NCBI GenBank assembly: GCA_013204105.1
Contig: JABMOM010000015.1
Location: forward strand, 37,358-101,357
Source: Flavobacteriales bacterium
Lineage (GTDB): Bacteria; Bacteroidota; Bacteroidia; Flavobacteriales_G; Salibacteraceae
DNA length: 64,000 nucleotides
Reading direction: 5' to 3'
Shown here: positions 46,537 through 55,090 of the stretch, in pieces
How the letters are laid out: each line of letters begins with the position of its first letter
How positions within the stretch are numbered: position 1 is the stretch's first letter
Notes under the pieces: generated by a model
The model's database searches: none
What the model was told of the DNA's origin: nothing
Seen by the model: only the letters and a program-made list of their open reading frames with translations
Program-made: the position numbers and the translations under genes

Positions 46537-47760
46537 GTGACTTTGATAGCATCATTTGATATAGCAGTAGTGGGCGGTGGTATTGTAGGAGTAGCCACGG
46601 CTTATAAGCTCCAACTCGCCTATCCAGATCACTCCATTGCCGTCATAGAAAAGGAAAAGCGCCTGGCGGATCACCAAACAGGAAACAACTCTGGGGTTAT
46701 CCATTCTGGAATCTACTATAAGCCAGGATCCTATAAAGCACGGCTATGTGTAAATGGTCGTCGTGAATTGGTGCAATTCGCACAAGATTATAATGTGGCG
46801 CATGATATCTGTGGAAAAGTGGTGGTGGCCACCGAACGCAACGAACTGAAGCAGCTGGATGCGATTTATCAGCGTGCGTTGGATAACCAGGTGGAAGATG
46901 TACGACGCATCAATGCGGCAGAGATAAAGGACTTAGAACCGTATTGCGCTGGCATCGCTGGAATGCAAGTGGGCTGCACAGGTATCATTGATTACCGAGC
47001 CATGACTGAGAGAATGGCCGCATTGCTCGAGGGAATGCAAGAAAGCAGTCGGATATTCCTAGACCATGAGGTAGTTGACGTCATTAAGGATGGCGAGAGG
47101 ACGCGGCTAAAGACGAAGCGTGGTGATATCGAAGCGAAGTACGTGGTCTTTTGTGGGGGCTTGCAAGCGGATCGATTAGCCATGAAGGCGAAGGTGGATC
47201 TAGACATGCGTGTTTTAGGATTCAGGGGCGATTATTTTGTACTATCAGAAGAGGGAAGGCATAAGGTGAAGAACTTGATCTATCCTGTTCCTAATCCAGA
47301 ATTCCCTTTCCTGGGTGTGCATTTTACGCGGATGGTCAACGGTGAAGTAGAATGTGGACCGAACGCAGTGTTTGTCTTCAAGCGCGAAGGATACAACAAA
47401 ACGGACTTTGACCTAAAAGATACGGCCGACGCATTGGCTTATCCCGGTACTTGGAAGTTCTTCGCCAAGCATTGGAGGTATGGAATTGAAGAGTACAGAC
47501 GTGCCTTTTCGAAGCAGCTTTTTCTCAAGACGCTTCAGAAGTTGATCCCATCGCTCGAAATGAATGATTTGTCTGAAGAGCGGGCGGGAGTCCGTGCGAT
47601 GGCGCTAGGAGATGATGGCAACATGATCGATGACTTCAAGATAGAGTACAAGGATAACTGCATACACGTTTTAAACGCACCGAGTCCGGCGGCAACGGCG
47701 TGCCTAGCGATTGGTGAAGAGGTTAGGAAAATGGCGTCGGATTACTTCAAGCTCGACTAG
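46537..47760 (+). CDS. lhgO: L-2-hydroxyglutarate oxidase
   Basis: FAD-dependent oxidase that converts L-2-hydroxyglutarate to 2-oxoglutarate. The 407-residue protein has the FAD dinucleotide motif IAVVGGGIVGVATAYKL, HSGIYYKPGSYKARLC, and FCGGLQADRLA typical of LhgO. The start is taken as GTG at 46537 (alternative TTG at 46543); no ATG is available before the GxGxxG motif. It follows the UMF1 transporter on the same strand. Its stop and that of the convergent gene lie on one CTAG palindrome. Confidence 0.93.
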   Translation: MTLIASFDIAVVGGGIVGVATAYKLQLAYPDHSIAVIEKEKRLADHQTGNNSGVIHSGIYYKPGSYKARLCVNGRRELVQFAQDYNVAHDICGKVVVATERNELKQLDAIYQRALDNQVEDVRRINAAEIKDLEPYCAGIAGMQVGCTGIIDYRAMTERMAALLEGMQESSRIFLDHEVVDVIKDGERTRLKTKRGDIEAKYVVFCGGLQADRLAMKAKVDLDMRVLGFRGDYFVLSEEGRHKVKNLIYPVPNPEFPFLGVHFTRMVNGEVECGPNAVFVFKREGYNKTDFDLKDTADALAYPGTWKFFAKHWRYGIEEYRRAFSKQLFLKTLQKLIPSLEMNDLSEERAGVRAMALGDDGNMIDDFKIEYKDNCIHVLNAPSPAATACLAIGEEVRKMASDYFKLD

Positions 47761-48302
47761 TCCTCGACTACTCTGTACTTTACTCTGACTTCATCCCAAT
47801 CAAAAATGAATTGGCTGATGATCTCGTCTAACCGCTTTAGGAAAATCGGATTGGGGGTATTCATGTTCCGGAAGTAGTCCGTCTGAAACTGGTTAAGATC
47901 GTACTTGAAGAACACTCCTTTAGACATTGCATACCGCGTATTCTTGGATGGGTGGTTGATGCGGTTCATCCACGATTGATACTTGGCTATCGTTTCTTTC
48001 AAGACCATAGGGTCAACACTTAGCGCGACGGCCAATTTTCTGTAGATCTTTTCCGTGATCCGCACGTCCTTTACCGACTCGAAGTGATTACCCAACAATT
48101 TCATGTTTCCCGCAATGATTACGAGGAGAAATTTGTCGGAGTCCGACTTCTCTAAGTTGGGACGTGAAAGAAATTCCGGATCGTTGTTGACGATTTCCGC
48201 AACATCGGCGAAGCCTTCTTCAACAAGTCGTAGGATCGAGTTCGCAAAGAAATTTGCGAGTTGATCTTCAGTGAGCTTTTTCTTTCTTAGTATGGTAAAC
48301 AT
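47757..48302 (-). CDS. uncharacterised helical protein
   Basis: A 181-residue soluble protein, largely alpha-helical with a basic N-terminus (MFTILRKKKLTEDQLANFFA). I recognise no domain. Segments such as YAMSKGVFFKYDLNQFQTDY and FLKRLDEIISQFIFDWDEVR look conserved in character (aromatic plus acidic). Monocistronic with its own TACCTTTG box 34 bases upstream; convergent with lhgO. Confidence 0.65.
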   Translation of the reverse strand: MFTILRKKKLTEDQLANFFANSILRLVEEGFADVAEIVNNDPEFLSRPNLEKSDSDKFLLVIIAGNMKLLGNHFESVKDVRITEKIYRKLAVALSVDPMVLKETIAKYQSWMNRINHPSKNTRYAMSKGVFFKYDLNQFQTDYFRNMNTPNPIFLKRLDEIISQFIFDWDEVRVKYRVVED

Positions 48303-48336
48303 CAGTTCCTATCAATGATTTGGACAATGATGAATC

Positions 48337-48344
48337 CAAAGGTA
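48337..48344 (-). promoter_or_regulatory. TAnnTTTG -7 box for the helical protein gene
   Basis: Minus-strand TACCTTTG, exact match, 34 bases before the ATG at 48302. No TTG at N19. Confidence 0.5.
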
Positions 48345-48481
48345 TGCCCATAAATAGGGGGCTTTCGGGTGGGGTCCCCAATCCTTATCAACAGAGTTTT
48401 CAACGTATGATGGAGCCAGAATGTTACCGCAATCTGTATTCTTTATGAAGGTCTTGTGAAGTCTTGCTTGTCTGTGCTATG

Positions 48482-48501
48482 ACAACGCTACTGTGCGTTG
48501 T
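48482..48501. promoter_or_regulatory. 20-base perfect dyad upstream of ppk (putative operator)
   Basis: ACAACGC (48482-48488), 6-base spacer, GCGTTGT (48495-48501). The dyad ends 22 bases before the ppk ATG and abuts TACCTTAG (48501-48508), a 6-of-8 match to the -7 box. Typical size and symmetry for a dimeric regulator, which would control the polyphosphate operon; the regulator is unknown. Confidence 0.45.
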
Positions 48502-48523
48502 ACCTTAGCTGCAGAATTTCAAA

Positions 48524-50590
48524 ATGGCGAATAAAGACCATACTATAAACAGGGAGATTAGCTGGCTCGCTTTCAATGATCGGGTACTTAACGAAGCAGC
48601 GGATCCGTCTGTTCCGCTGCTGGAGCGCTTGAGGTTTCTTGGCATTTTTTCCAATAACCGAGATGAATTCTTTCGGGTACGCGTGGCTTCGGTCAAACGC
48701 TGGGCAGCACTCAACGAAAAAATCGAGGAGACGGATGACGATCCTCGGGATATCCTTGCCCAAATTCAACGAACCACGATAGGGCAGCAAAAAAAATACG
48801 AGCAGGTCTATCAAGATATACTCGCTGAATTGCAGACAAGGAACGTCTTCATCATCAATGAGAATGAGCTCAACGTTGGCCAGAAGGAGTGGGTAGAACA
48901 CTATTACAATGAAAAGGTTGACCCTGTGGTCTCACCGATCATGCTGGATCAGGTCAAGCGCTTTCCGCATTTGCGAGACAAGGCTATTTACTTAGCCGCG
49001 TTGCTGTCTATTACGAAAGGAAAGAAAAATGCAGATCAGTACGCCCTTGTTGAAGTGCCTTCTACGCTCCCCAGGTTTGTTCTTTTACCGGAAGAAGAGG
49101 GTAAGAAATTCATCATCATGTTGGACGACATCTTACGCCACAACCTTATGTCGGTATTCGAAGTCTTCAAGCCGACGGCCGTTGATGCATATACCTTTAA
49201 GATTACGCGGGATGCTGAGCTAGATCTCGACAATGACATTTCGAAGAGCTTTCTAGAGAAAATGAAGAAGAGCCTCCGGCAGCGACGCAGAGGGGCGCCG
49301 GTTCGCTTTGTCTTCGACGCCACCATGCCGCGGGAAATGCAGCGCTATCTGACAAAAAAAATGTCGCTTACGACAGATGAGGATGCTTTCATTCCAGGTG
49401 GGAGGTATCACAACTTGAAAGACTTAATGGCCTTTCCAAAGGTGGGTCTGAAAAAGGCTTATTATGAGCAACTACCGCCAAGTCCACATCCGCATTTTGA
49501 AAAGTATGACTCCTACTTCACGGCTATCAAGAAGAAAGATGTGTTGTTGCATTACCCTTATCAAAGTTTCAATCATGTAATTGACTTTGTGAAGGAGGCA
49601 GCACTGGACCCGGATGTTAAATCCATTCGGATATGCCTTTACCGCGTTGCCAATAGAAGCAAAATTGTGAATGCATTGATCAATGCATCTCGAAATGGAA
49701 AGAAGGTAATCGTCGTATTTGAACTGCAAGCGCGGTTTGATGAGGAGAACAATATCTATTGGTCTAACATCCTAGAAGATGAAGGAGTTAAGGTCTTCTT
49801 CGGATTTCCAGGAATGAAGGTCCATGGTAAGATCATGTTGATCACCCGAAAAGAAAATGGACAGAATGTTTATTACGCAAAGTTGGGTACAGGTAATTTT
49901 CACGAAGGAACCGCTTCGCTCTACGGCGACTTTTCACTATTGACTGCCAAGAAAGAGATTACTTCCGAGGTTCACAAAGTGTTTGACCTTTTCGAAAATG
50001 CCATTTGGCCCAATTATCGATTCAAAGAGCTGGTCCTTTCACCCTTTTACCTCCGCAATCGACTCGTACGGCTCATCAACCGAGAGATAAGGCATGCTAA
50101 ATCAGGGAAGGAAGCATATATTATCTTAAAACTCAACAGCTTAGTAGATAAGAATCTGATCTTGAAGTTGTATCAAGCCAGTAGAGCTGGAGTCCGGGTA
50201 CGACTCATCGTACGCGGTATTTGCTCATTAGTACCAGGAGTAAAAGGCATGAGCGAGAACATAGAAGTAGTGAGTATCATTGATCGCTTTCTCGAGCATG
50301 CCCGTTGCTACGTCTTCTGCAATGGGGGTGATCCGCTCTATTTCATCAGCAGCGCCGACTGGATGGTAAGAAATCTTGATCGCCGGATTGAGGTGACGTG
50401 TCCCATCCATGATCCATCGATTAAAAAGGAACTGGATGATATTCTCAACATTCAGTTTGCTGATAATGTAAAAGCCAGGCGTCTTCAGGCAGATGGTCAT
50501 TATAAGGTTGTCAAAGAGCATAAGAAAAAGGATATTCGTTCTCAGTACGAACTACACAAGTACTACAAGCAAAAGAGCAAGACAGGATGA
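48524..50590 (+). CDS. ppk1: polyphosphate kinase 1
   Basis: Reversibly makes polyphosphate from ATP. The 688-residue protein begins with the N-domain NREISWLAFNDRVLNEAADP, contains FPHLRDKAIYLA in the head domain, and has the two catalytic His segments KVHGKIML (phosphorylated His) and LGTGNFHEGTASLYGDFSLL, with the second phospholipase-D-like half ending near RRIEVTCPIHDP. First gene of a three-gene operon: ppx overlaps its stop by ATGA. Preceded by a strong dyad at 48482-48501. Confidence 0.97.
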   Translation: MANKDHTINREISWLAFNDRVLNEAADPSVPLLERLRFLGIFSNNRDEFFRVRVASVKRWAALNEKIEETDDDPRDILAQIQRTTIGQQKKYEQVYQDILAELQTRNVFIINENELNVGQKEWVEHYYNEKVDPVVSPIMLDQVKRFPHLRDKAIYLAALLSITKGKKNADQYALVEVPSTLPRFVLLPEEEGKKFIIMLDDILRHNLMSVFEVFKPTAVDAYTFKITRDAELDLDNDISKSFLEKMKKSLRQRRRGAPVRFVFDATMPREMQRYLTKKMSLTTDEDAFIPGGRYHNLKDLMAFPKVGLKKAYYEQLPPSPHPHFEKYDSYFTAIKKKDVLLHYPYQSFNHVIDFVKEAALDPDVKSIRICLYRVANRSKIVNALINASRNGKKVIVVFELQARFDEENNIYWSNILEDEGVKVFFGFPGMKVHGKIMLITRKENGQNVYYAKLGTGNFHEGTASLYGDFSLLTAKKEITSEVHKVFDLFENAIWPNYRFKELVLSPFYLRNRLVRLINREIRHAKSGKEAYIILKLNSLVDKNLILKLYQASRAGVRVRLIVRGICSLVPGVKGMSENIEVVSIIDRFLEHARCYVFCNGGDPLYFISSADWMVRNLDRRIEVTCPIHDPSIKKELDDILNIQFADNVKARRLQADGHYKVVKEHKKKDIRSQYELHKYYKQKSKTG

Positions 50591-51492
50591 GAGCTTACCA
50601 ATTCGCGGCCATAGACATAGGATCTAACGCTGTGAGACTCTTGGTGAGCAATGTATTCGAGAACGGAACCAAGGTAACCTTCAAGAAACAGTCGCTCGTG
50701 CGCATTCCGATTCGTTTAGGCGCGGATGCATTTTTAAATCACCACTTTCCGGAAGAAAAGGTCGAAGACTTCGTGCACGCTATGCGTGCTTTCAATCACT
50801 TGCTCAAAGTGTATCGACCGCAAAAACTGCGAGCCATTGCAACATCAGCCTTTCGCGAAGCATCCAACGGTCTTGAAGTTGTGGATCGTGTCTTTACCGA
50901 GACCGGAATCAAGATTGAGATCGTCACTGGGAAGGAGGAAGCGGAGGTTGTTTACGCGAATGGACTACGCGAGAATATGGACCTGAATAAGACCTACTTG
51001 TACATGGATGTGGGTGGAGGCAGCACGGAGTTGACGCTTTTTAATAACCACGAAGCCGTTACATCCAGGTCATTCAACATTGGCTCCATCCGACTATTGA
51101 TGGGAGTGGTGAAAGATGAAGAGTGGGATGAGATGAAGGGCTGGGTGAAGGACATCAGCCACAAGGTCAACAAGGAGATCGCGCTGATTGGTTCTGGGGG
51201 GAACATCAACAAGTATTGCAAACTACTCATGAAAGAATACGGCGAGGCGCTGGCTTACGAGGAGATTCACACCTTGTACAAGCGAGTGAAAGGAATGAGT
51301 ACCGAAGAGAGGATCCAAGAATTGTATCTCAATCCGGATAGAGCAGATGTTATCGTCCCGGCTGGAAAGATCTTCACATCGATCATGCGATGGAGTAAAG
51401 CTGACTTTGCATTTGTGCCCAAAATTGGTGTGTCTGATGGCGTGATCAAGATGTTGTTCAAGGAGCATCAACTTGAGAATGCTTTTCTGTGA
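50587..51492 (+). CDS. ppx: Ppx/GppA exopolyphosphatase
   Basis: Degrades polyphosphate or pppGpp. A 301-residue minimal form with only the two ASKHA lobes: AIDIGSNAVRLLVSN (phosphate 1), AIATSAFREASNG, YLYMDVGGGSTELTLF (phosphate 2) and LIGSGGNINKY. The C-terminal HD-like domain of E. coli Ppx (about 510 residues) is absent. Translationally coupled to ppk (ATGA) and followed by a gene overlapping or abutting its stop, so synthesis and breakdown are expressed together. Confidence 0.93.
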   Translation: MRAYQFAAIDIGSNAVRLLVSNVFENGTKVTFKKQSLVRIPIRLGADAFLNHHFPEEKVEDFVHAMRAFNHLLKVYRPQKLRAIATSAFREASNGLEVVDRVFTETGIKIEIVTGKEEAEVVYANGLRENMDLNKTYLYMDVGGGSTELTLFNNHEAVTSRSFNIGSIRLLMGVVKDEEWDEMKGWVKDISHKVNKEIALIGSGGNINKYCKLLMKEYGEALAYEEIHTLYKRVKGMSTEERIQELYLNPDRADVIVPAGKIFTSIMRWSKADFAFVPKIGVSDGVIKMLFKEHQLENAFL

Positions 51493-51500
51493 CGGGCGCA

Positions 51501-51992
51501 ATGGCGAAAAGAGTGCATATAACCCTTTCAGGAAGCAATGAAGCCGAGATGCTTCTGCTTGCCAAATACATGGGCGATAATAATGCACAAGCTGAGTTTT
51601 CGGTGACCACTACAACTGCAGAAACCTTGCGCATACTCAAGGTGCAACGAAGCGCAATTTTAGTGATAGCGCTGGATGAAATGATGGAAGTGGATATTGT
51701 GGATGTGTTGAAGGGGTTAGGAGCCCTGCGGCCTCCATTAAAAATTGTCGCCTTACTCCAGTCAACAGCAGTCGATCAGACTGTTTTATTGAAAGATTTA
51801 GGGGTGGATAGAGTGATTGACAGCAATCAGCCTAATCACTATGAGGCGGTTCAGTCCATTGTGCAAGAAATGGACGAACTGCTGCCGCAGGATGAGCGTC
51901 AAGAGAGAGAGGCGTTGACCTTCAGTGCTTGGGTCGGATTGATTGCCTTGGTGCTGCTTGTATTGCTGGCAGTGAGTTTTTTATTGCTCTGA
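51501..51992 (+). CDS. receiver-like protein with C-terminal membrane anchor, third gene of polyphosphate operon
   Basis: A 163-residue protein of unknown function. Residues about 1-125 alternate strands and helices like a response-regulator receiver (KRVHITLSG, SAILVIALDE with Asp at the end of strand 3, LKIVALLQST, VDRVIDSN), but the acidic pair after strand 1 is missing and the strand-5 Lys is not in place, so phosphorylation is doubtful. The last about 20 residues (WVGLIALVLLVLLAVSFLLL) are a membrane helix ending the protein, a tail anchor. The ATG at 51501 is preferred; a GTG at 51489 overlapping the ppx stop as GTGA would add 4 residues. Its position suggests it localises or regulates polyphosphate metabolism at the membrane. 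Confidence 0.7.
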   Translation: MAKRVHITLSGSNEAEMLLLAKYMGDNNAQAEFSVTTTTAETLRILKVQRSAILVIALDEMMEVDIVDVLKGLGALRPPLKIVALLQSTAVDQTVLLKDLGVDRVIDSNQPNHYEAVQSIVQEMDELLPQDERQEREALTFSAWVGLIALVLLVLLAVSFLLL

Positions 51993-51994
51993 TG

Positions 51995-52654
51995 TCAATT
52001 CCCGAAAGGATCTATCTCCTTGTTTCGAATGCGACCTGAACCATCATCGTCATTGACCAACTTGGTAAGGTCGTATCCAATACCAATGCAGGGCCGCAAA
52101 TAGAAAGGAAAGAAGGAGGGGTGGTCGTTGACATTTGAAATGACCAATTTGGACGACATGGCCACATCAAAATTGAACACAAGTCCTTCAACCGTGTAGA
52201 ATTGAGCGCCAAGATGCAAGCTAAGGCCTTTTACATTTTGATCGTACGATCGGTTTCCGATGGATGGACTGTAATAGTTGGCTATCCACCCATAACCAAT
52301 TCCAATTCTTGGAAAGAGCACTTCACTTCCTACGTTCAGGTAATAGCGAAGGCCAAAATGATAATTAACCGAAGGGTTGATGGTCACCGTATCATAGGTG
52401 CGCTTGGTGGCATAACCCAAGGCTCCGAAACCGGCAAAATGCCCAATTCCGCCTTCTAGATTTCCACCAAAACCTCCGTACAGTAAACCGAATCCAGCGT
52501 TTACATTGGTATAGAAATCAGGGCTTCCTGCCCCTTCTTCATTGGAAGATTGGCTCAGCGCAGAAATGGACGTTGCGCTCAAAAGAAGAAGCAACATCCA
52601 CCGATGGCAGATCTTCTTATTAACTTCTGTAGATCTTATCAACCAAGTGCGCAT
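51995..52654 (-). CDS. outer-membrane beta-barrel protein, unknown function
   Basis: A 219-residue exported protein with signal segment MLLLLLSATSISALSQ and then repeated amphipathic strands with Gly/Tyr/aromatic pattern (FGLLYGGFGGNLEGGIGHFA, YHFGLRYYLNVG), typical of small outer-membrane barrels. The ATG at 52654 overlaps the acyl-CoA synthetase stop by 35 bases but gives a positively charged n-region; an ATG at 52597 gives no charge. The mature C-terminus is hydrophilic (DPFGN), not the usual aromatic end, so the barrel assignment is moderate. Confidence 0.65.
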   Translation of the reverse strand: MRTWLIRSTEVNKKICHRWMLLLLLSATSISALSQSSNEEGAGSPDFYTNVNAGFGLLYGGFGGNLEGGIGHFAGFGALGYATKRTYDTVTINPSVNYHFGLRYYLNVGSEVLFPRIGIGYGWIANYYSPSIGNRSYDQNVKGLSLHLGAQFYTVEGLVFNFDVAMSSKLVISNVNDHPSFFPFYLRPCIGIGYDLTKLVNDDDGSGRIRNKEIDPFGN

Positions 52655-54383
52655 ACTTTGCCATGATGATCTTTCGCTTCAATTTCAATGATGGCGTAAG
52701 TTCTTCCGTTTCTATCGTCCAAGCATGCTCGCACAGCTCGATTTTCTTTACTTGTTCGAACTTTCCAAATTGCTGGTTCATTTCATCGATGTCTTGCTGG
52801 ATGCGTTCCTTGAGTTTTCCATCGGAGGACATCATGTTTATAGTTGTACAAACTTTGCTATGTCGTTTGCACCATTCTTTGCAGAATTCAAAATCAGGAA
52901 CCACGAGTGCTGCGGGGTGCTTTTCGTTTTCACCGATCACCATGATCTGATCAATGAAGCGCGATGCTTTATAGACATTTTCCATCGGCTGCGGAGCAAT
53001 GTATTTACCACCGGAGGTTTTAAAGATTTCCTTCTTTCTATCCGTGATCTTCACATACTCACCATCTACAAGGACGCCGATGTCTCCTGTATGGAACCAT
53101 CCCCCTTCTGACATCACTTCTTTCGTGAGGTCGTCTCGTTTGTAATAGCCCATCATAACGTTTGGACCTTTGATCAGGATCTCTCCGTCTTCAGCGATCT
53201 TGATTTCTACATTGGACAGCGTTCTTCCGGTAGTTCCGATCATGAATCCCTTGTCGTCAAAGCAGTTTACTGAAGCGACGGGGGAAGTTTCCGTCAGCCC
53301 ATAACCTTCTAAAACTGGAATTTGAGCCGCGTTAAAGATCCGAGCGAGACGAGGCTGTAATGCTGCGCTGCCACTGGCAACCGCCTTCACATTACCGCCG
53401 AGGGCTTCACGCCATTTGTTGAAAATGAGTTTATTAGCAATCTTGAGTTGGAGTTCATAAAAGGCGCCGTTCTGGCCGTAAGGTTCCCATCGCTCGCCAA
53501 GTGCTACAGCCCAGAAAAACAAGCTTTTCTTGATTCCAGTGAGTTCTGATCCCTTTGCTATGATTTTGTCAAATACCTTTTCGAGAAGCCTTGGAACCGC
53601 AGTGAAAACCTGAGGTTGCACCTCTCGTATGTTTTCACCAATCGTCTCCATGGATTCGGCGTAGTAAATTGAAACCCCCGTGAACATGAAGAGGTATAAG
53701 ACCATGCGTTCATAGATGTGGCAAAGCGGAAGGAAGCTGACCGCCTTTGAATATTCATCTACAGGCAGTCGTTCGCGCGAACCGTGCACGTTTGAAACGA
53801 TGTTGTTGTGCGACAGCATCACTCCTTTTGGGTTTCCGGTTGTACCGCTGGTGTAAATCAATGTAGCGAGGTCTTCGGGTTTTACCGCAGCTTTTCTCTT
53901 TTCCACTTCATCCGTGGGGGTATTCTCACCGCGTTTCTTGAAGGTGTCGAAATGCTCGATTCCTTCCAGGTGCTCAAATGAGACGATGTGTGTAAGTGAA
54001 GGCACCGTGTCTTTGATCTCATTGACTTTGGCCAGGAGGTCTGCAGAACTCACGAAGCATACTTTAACCTCGGCATCATCGAAAATGAATTTGTACGCGC
54101 TTGGGGATATCGTCGGGTAGATGGGAACACTGATTGCACCAGCCATCAAAATGCCAATGTCAGTTATGTTCCATTCGGGACGATTGTTAGAGATCATTGC
54201 CACCTTATCTCCGGGGCCGATTCCGATGCTGACCAAGGCTTTGGCCACCATCATACCTTGATCGATGAAAGACTTGGTAGAGGTGGTCACCCATTTACCG
54301 TCTTGCTTTGCCGCCAAGGAATCCTCTTTAGGGAATTTTGAGAGCTGGTAGTAAGGGATGTCGAAGAGTCGTGAAACTTCCAT
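52620..54383 (-). CDS. long-chain acyl-CoA synthetase (AMP-forming)
   Basis: Activates fatty acids with ATP and CoA. The 587-residue protein has the adenylation motifs TLIYTSGTTGNPKGVMLSH (A3), VLEGYGLTETSP (A5), GGWFHTGDIGVL (A7) and KITDRKKEIFKTSGGKYIAP (A8/hinge). The sequence resembles the bacterial FadD15-like group with a TLTPSLKLKR-like C-terminal end carrying the acetylatable Lys. A full promoter precedes it. The beta-barrel gene follows on the same message. Confidence 0.93.
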   Translation of the reverse strand: MEVSRLFDIPYYQLSKFPKEDSLAAKQDGKWVTTSTKSFIDQGMMVAKALVSIGIGPGDKVAMISNNRPEWNITDIGILMAGAISVPIYPTISPSAYKFIFDDAEVKVCFVSSADLLAKVNEIKDTVPSLTHIVSFEHLEGIEHFDTFKKRGENTPTDEVEKRKAAVKPEDLATLIYTSGTTGNPKGVMLSHNNIVSNVHGSRERLPVDEYSKAVSFLPLCHIYERMVLYLFMFTGVSIYYAESMETIGENIREVQPQVFTAVPRLLEKVFDKIIAKGSELTGIKKSLFFWAVALGERWEPYGQNGAFYELQLKIANKLIFNKWREALGGNVKAVASGSAALQPRLARIFNAAQIPVLEGYGLTETSPVASVNCFDDKGFMIGTTGRTLSNVEIKIAEDGEILIKGPNVMMGYYKRDDLTKEVMSEGGWFHTGDIGVLVDGEYVKITDRKKEIFKTSGGKYIAPQPMENVYKASRFIDQIMVIGENEKHPAALVVPDFEFCKEWCKRHSKVCTTINMMSSDGKLKERIQQDIDEMNQQFGKFEQVKKIELCEHAWTIETEELTPSLKLKRKIIMAKYAHLVDKIYRS

Positions 54384-54406
54384 AGGTTGAATATTGGGTT
54401 CGTTCC

Positions 54407-54436
54407 CAAATTTAAGCTACGGAAAGGAGTGGACAA
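54407..54436 (-). promoter_or_regulatory. promoter of the acyl-CoA synthetase gene
   Basis: On the minus strand TTG (54436-54434), 19 bases, TAAATTTG (54414-54407), the complete TTG-N19-TAnnTTTG arrangement, 23 bases before the ATG at 54383. It partly overlaps the spacer and the stop region of the upstream CAP gene, whose end is at 54440. Confidence 0.85.
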
Positions 54437-54439
54437 AGA

Positions 54440-55090
54440 TTATTTCTTCTTCGTGCCGAAATCTTGGACGCAATTAAATCTCCATCGACGGTGGGCTTCG
54501 ATTGCTACTCCTACCAATTCCATTTCAGGGTCAAGGATGTTCCTCCGATGACCTAAATTGGGTACATCCCGGTCGATGAGTAAGTCGATTACCGCATCGA
54601 CTCCTTTCTCATTGCCGTAATTGCAATTTTCATTGATGGCGGCAAACTTGATTTGAAGCGGTTCTATTCTTTTATGGAAGGGTGCTCCTGAAGAGGAATT
54701 GTGTCCTGTTCGTCCTGACTCACCCATGTCTTTTGCATGCTGTCTGGCAAAGGATGTGAGTTGCTCGCTGGGTCGAAGGATTCCCATGCCATCCATTGAT
54801 TCCAATTCGTCTACTAAGCCTCGAACTTCCTTGTCTCGCTTTATTTCATGGTCCTTAATATAGTCTTTGAGAAAGGTTTCCGAGAAGAGCTTTGGGTTGA
54901 TGCGCACCAAGTTCATGTAGTAAACAGCCTCTTTTTCTTCGACGTTCATGTACTGAACATCTCGTGCTGAATTCGCATCCGCCAGGGTTGAGTCTGGCCA
55001 TAACTTAAACAGATCGTCTTGTGCCAATCCAGTGTTCCAGAGTAGGCCAAAGCCAAGCAACAGGAATATGTATTTGATGTTATTGCTCAT
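54440..55090 (-). CDS. CAP-domain (SCP/PR1-like) secreted protein
   Basis: A 216-residue protein with signal peptide (MSNNIKYIFLLLGFGLLWNT ending GLAQ). Residues about 55-210 form a CAP fold: EKEAVYYMNLVRINPKLFSE, ARQHAKDMGESGRTGHN (first metal His region), AINENCNYG and LGHRRNILDP (second His). The fold is a non-enzymatic or weak peptidase scaffold in many bacteria. Its ATG overlaps the amidohydrolase stop by 11 bases, so it is the last gene of a three-gene unit. Confidence 0.87.
   Translation of the reverse strand: MSNNIKYIFLLLGFGLLWNTGLAQDDLFKLWPDSTLADANSARDVQYMNVEEKEAVYYMNLVRINPKLFSETFLKDYIKDHEIKRDKEVRGLVDELESMDGMGILRPSEQLTSFARQHAKDMGESGRTGHNSSSGAPFHKRIEPLQIKFAAINENCNYGNEKGVDAVIDLLIDRDVPNLGHRRNILDPEMELVGVAIEAHRRWRFNCVQDFGTKKK

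Noticed and set aside
48370..48380. TGGGGTCCCCA palindrome upstream of the 47.8-kb gene
   Set aside because: An 11-base palindrome with no partner signal; too short to call a site.
48789..49361. A8 runs in ppk1 (48789-48796 and 49354-49361) as frameshift sites
   Set aside because: They are Lys codons in catalytic regions where truncation would give no useful product, unlike the domain-boundary A10 in dnaX.
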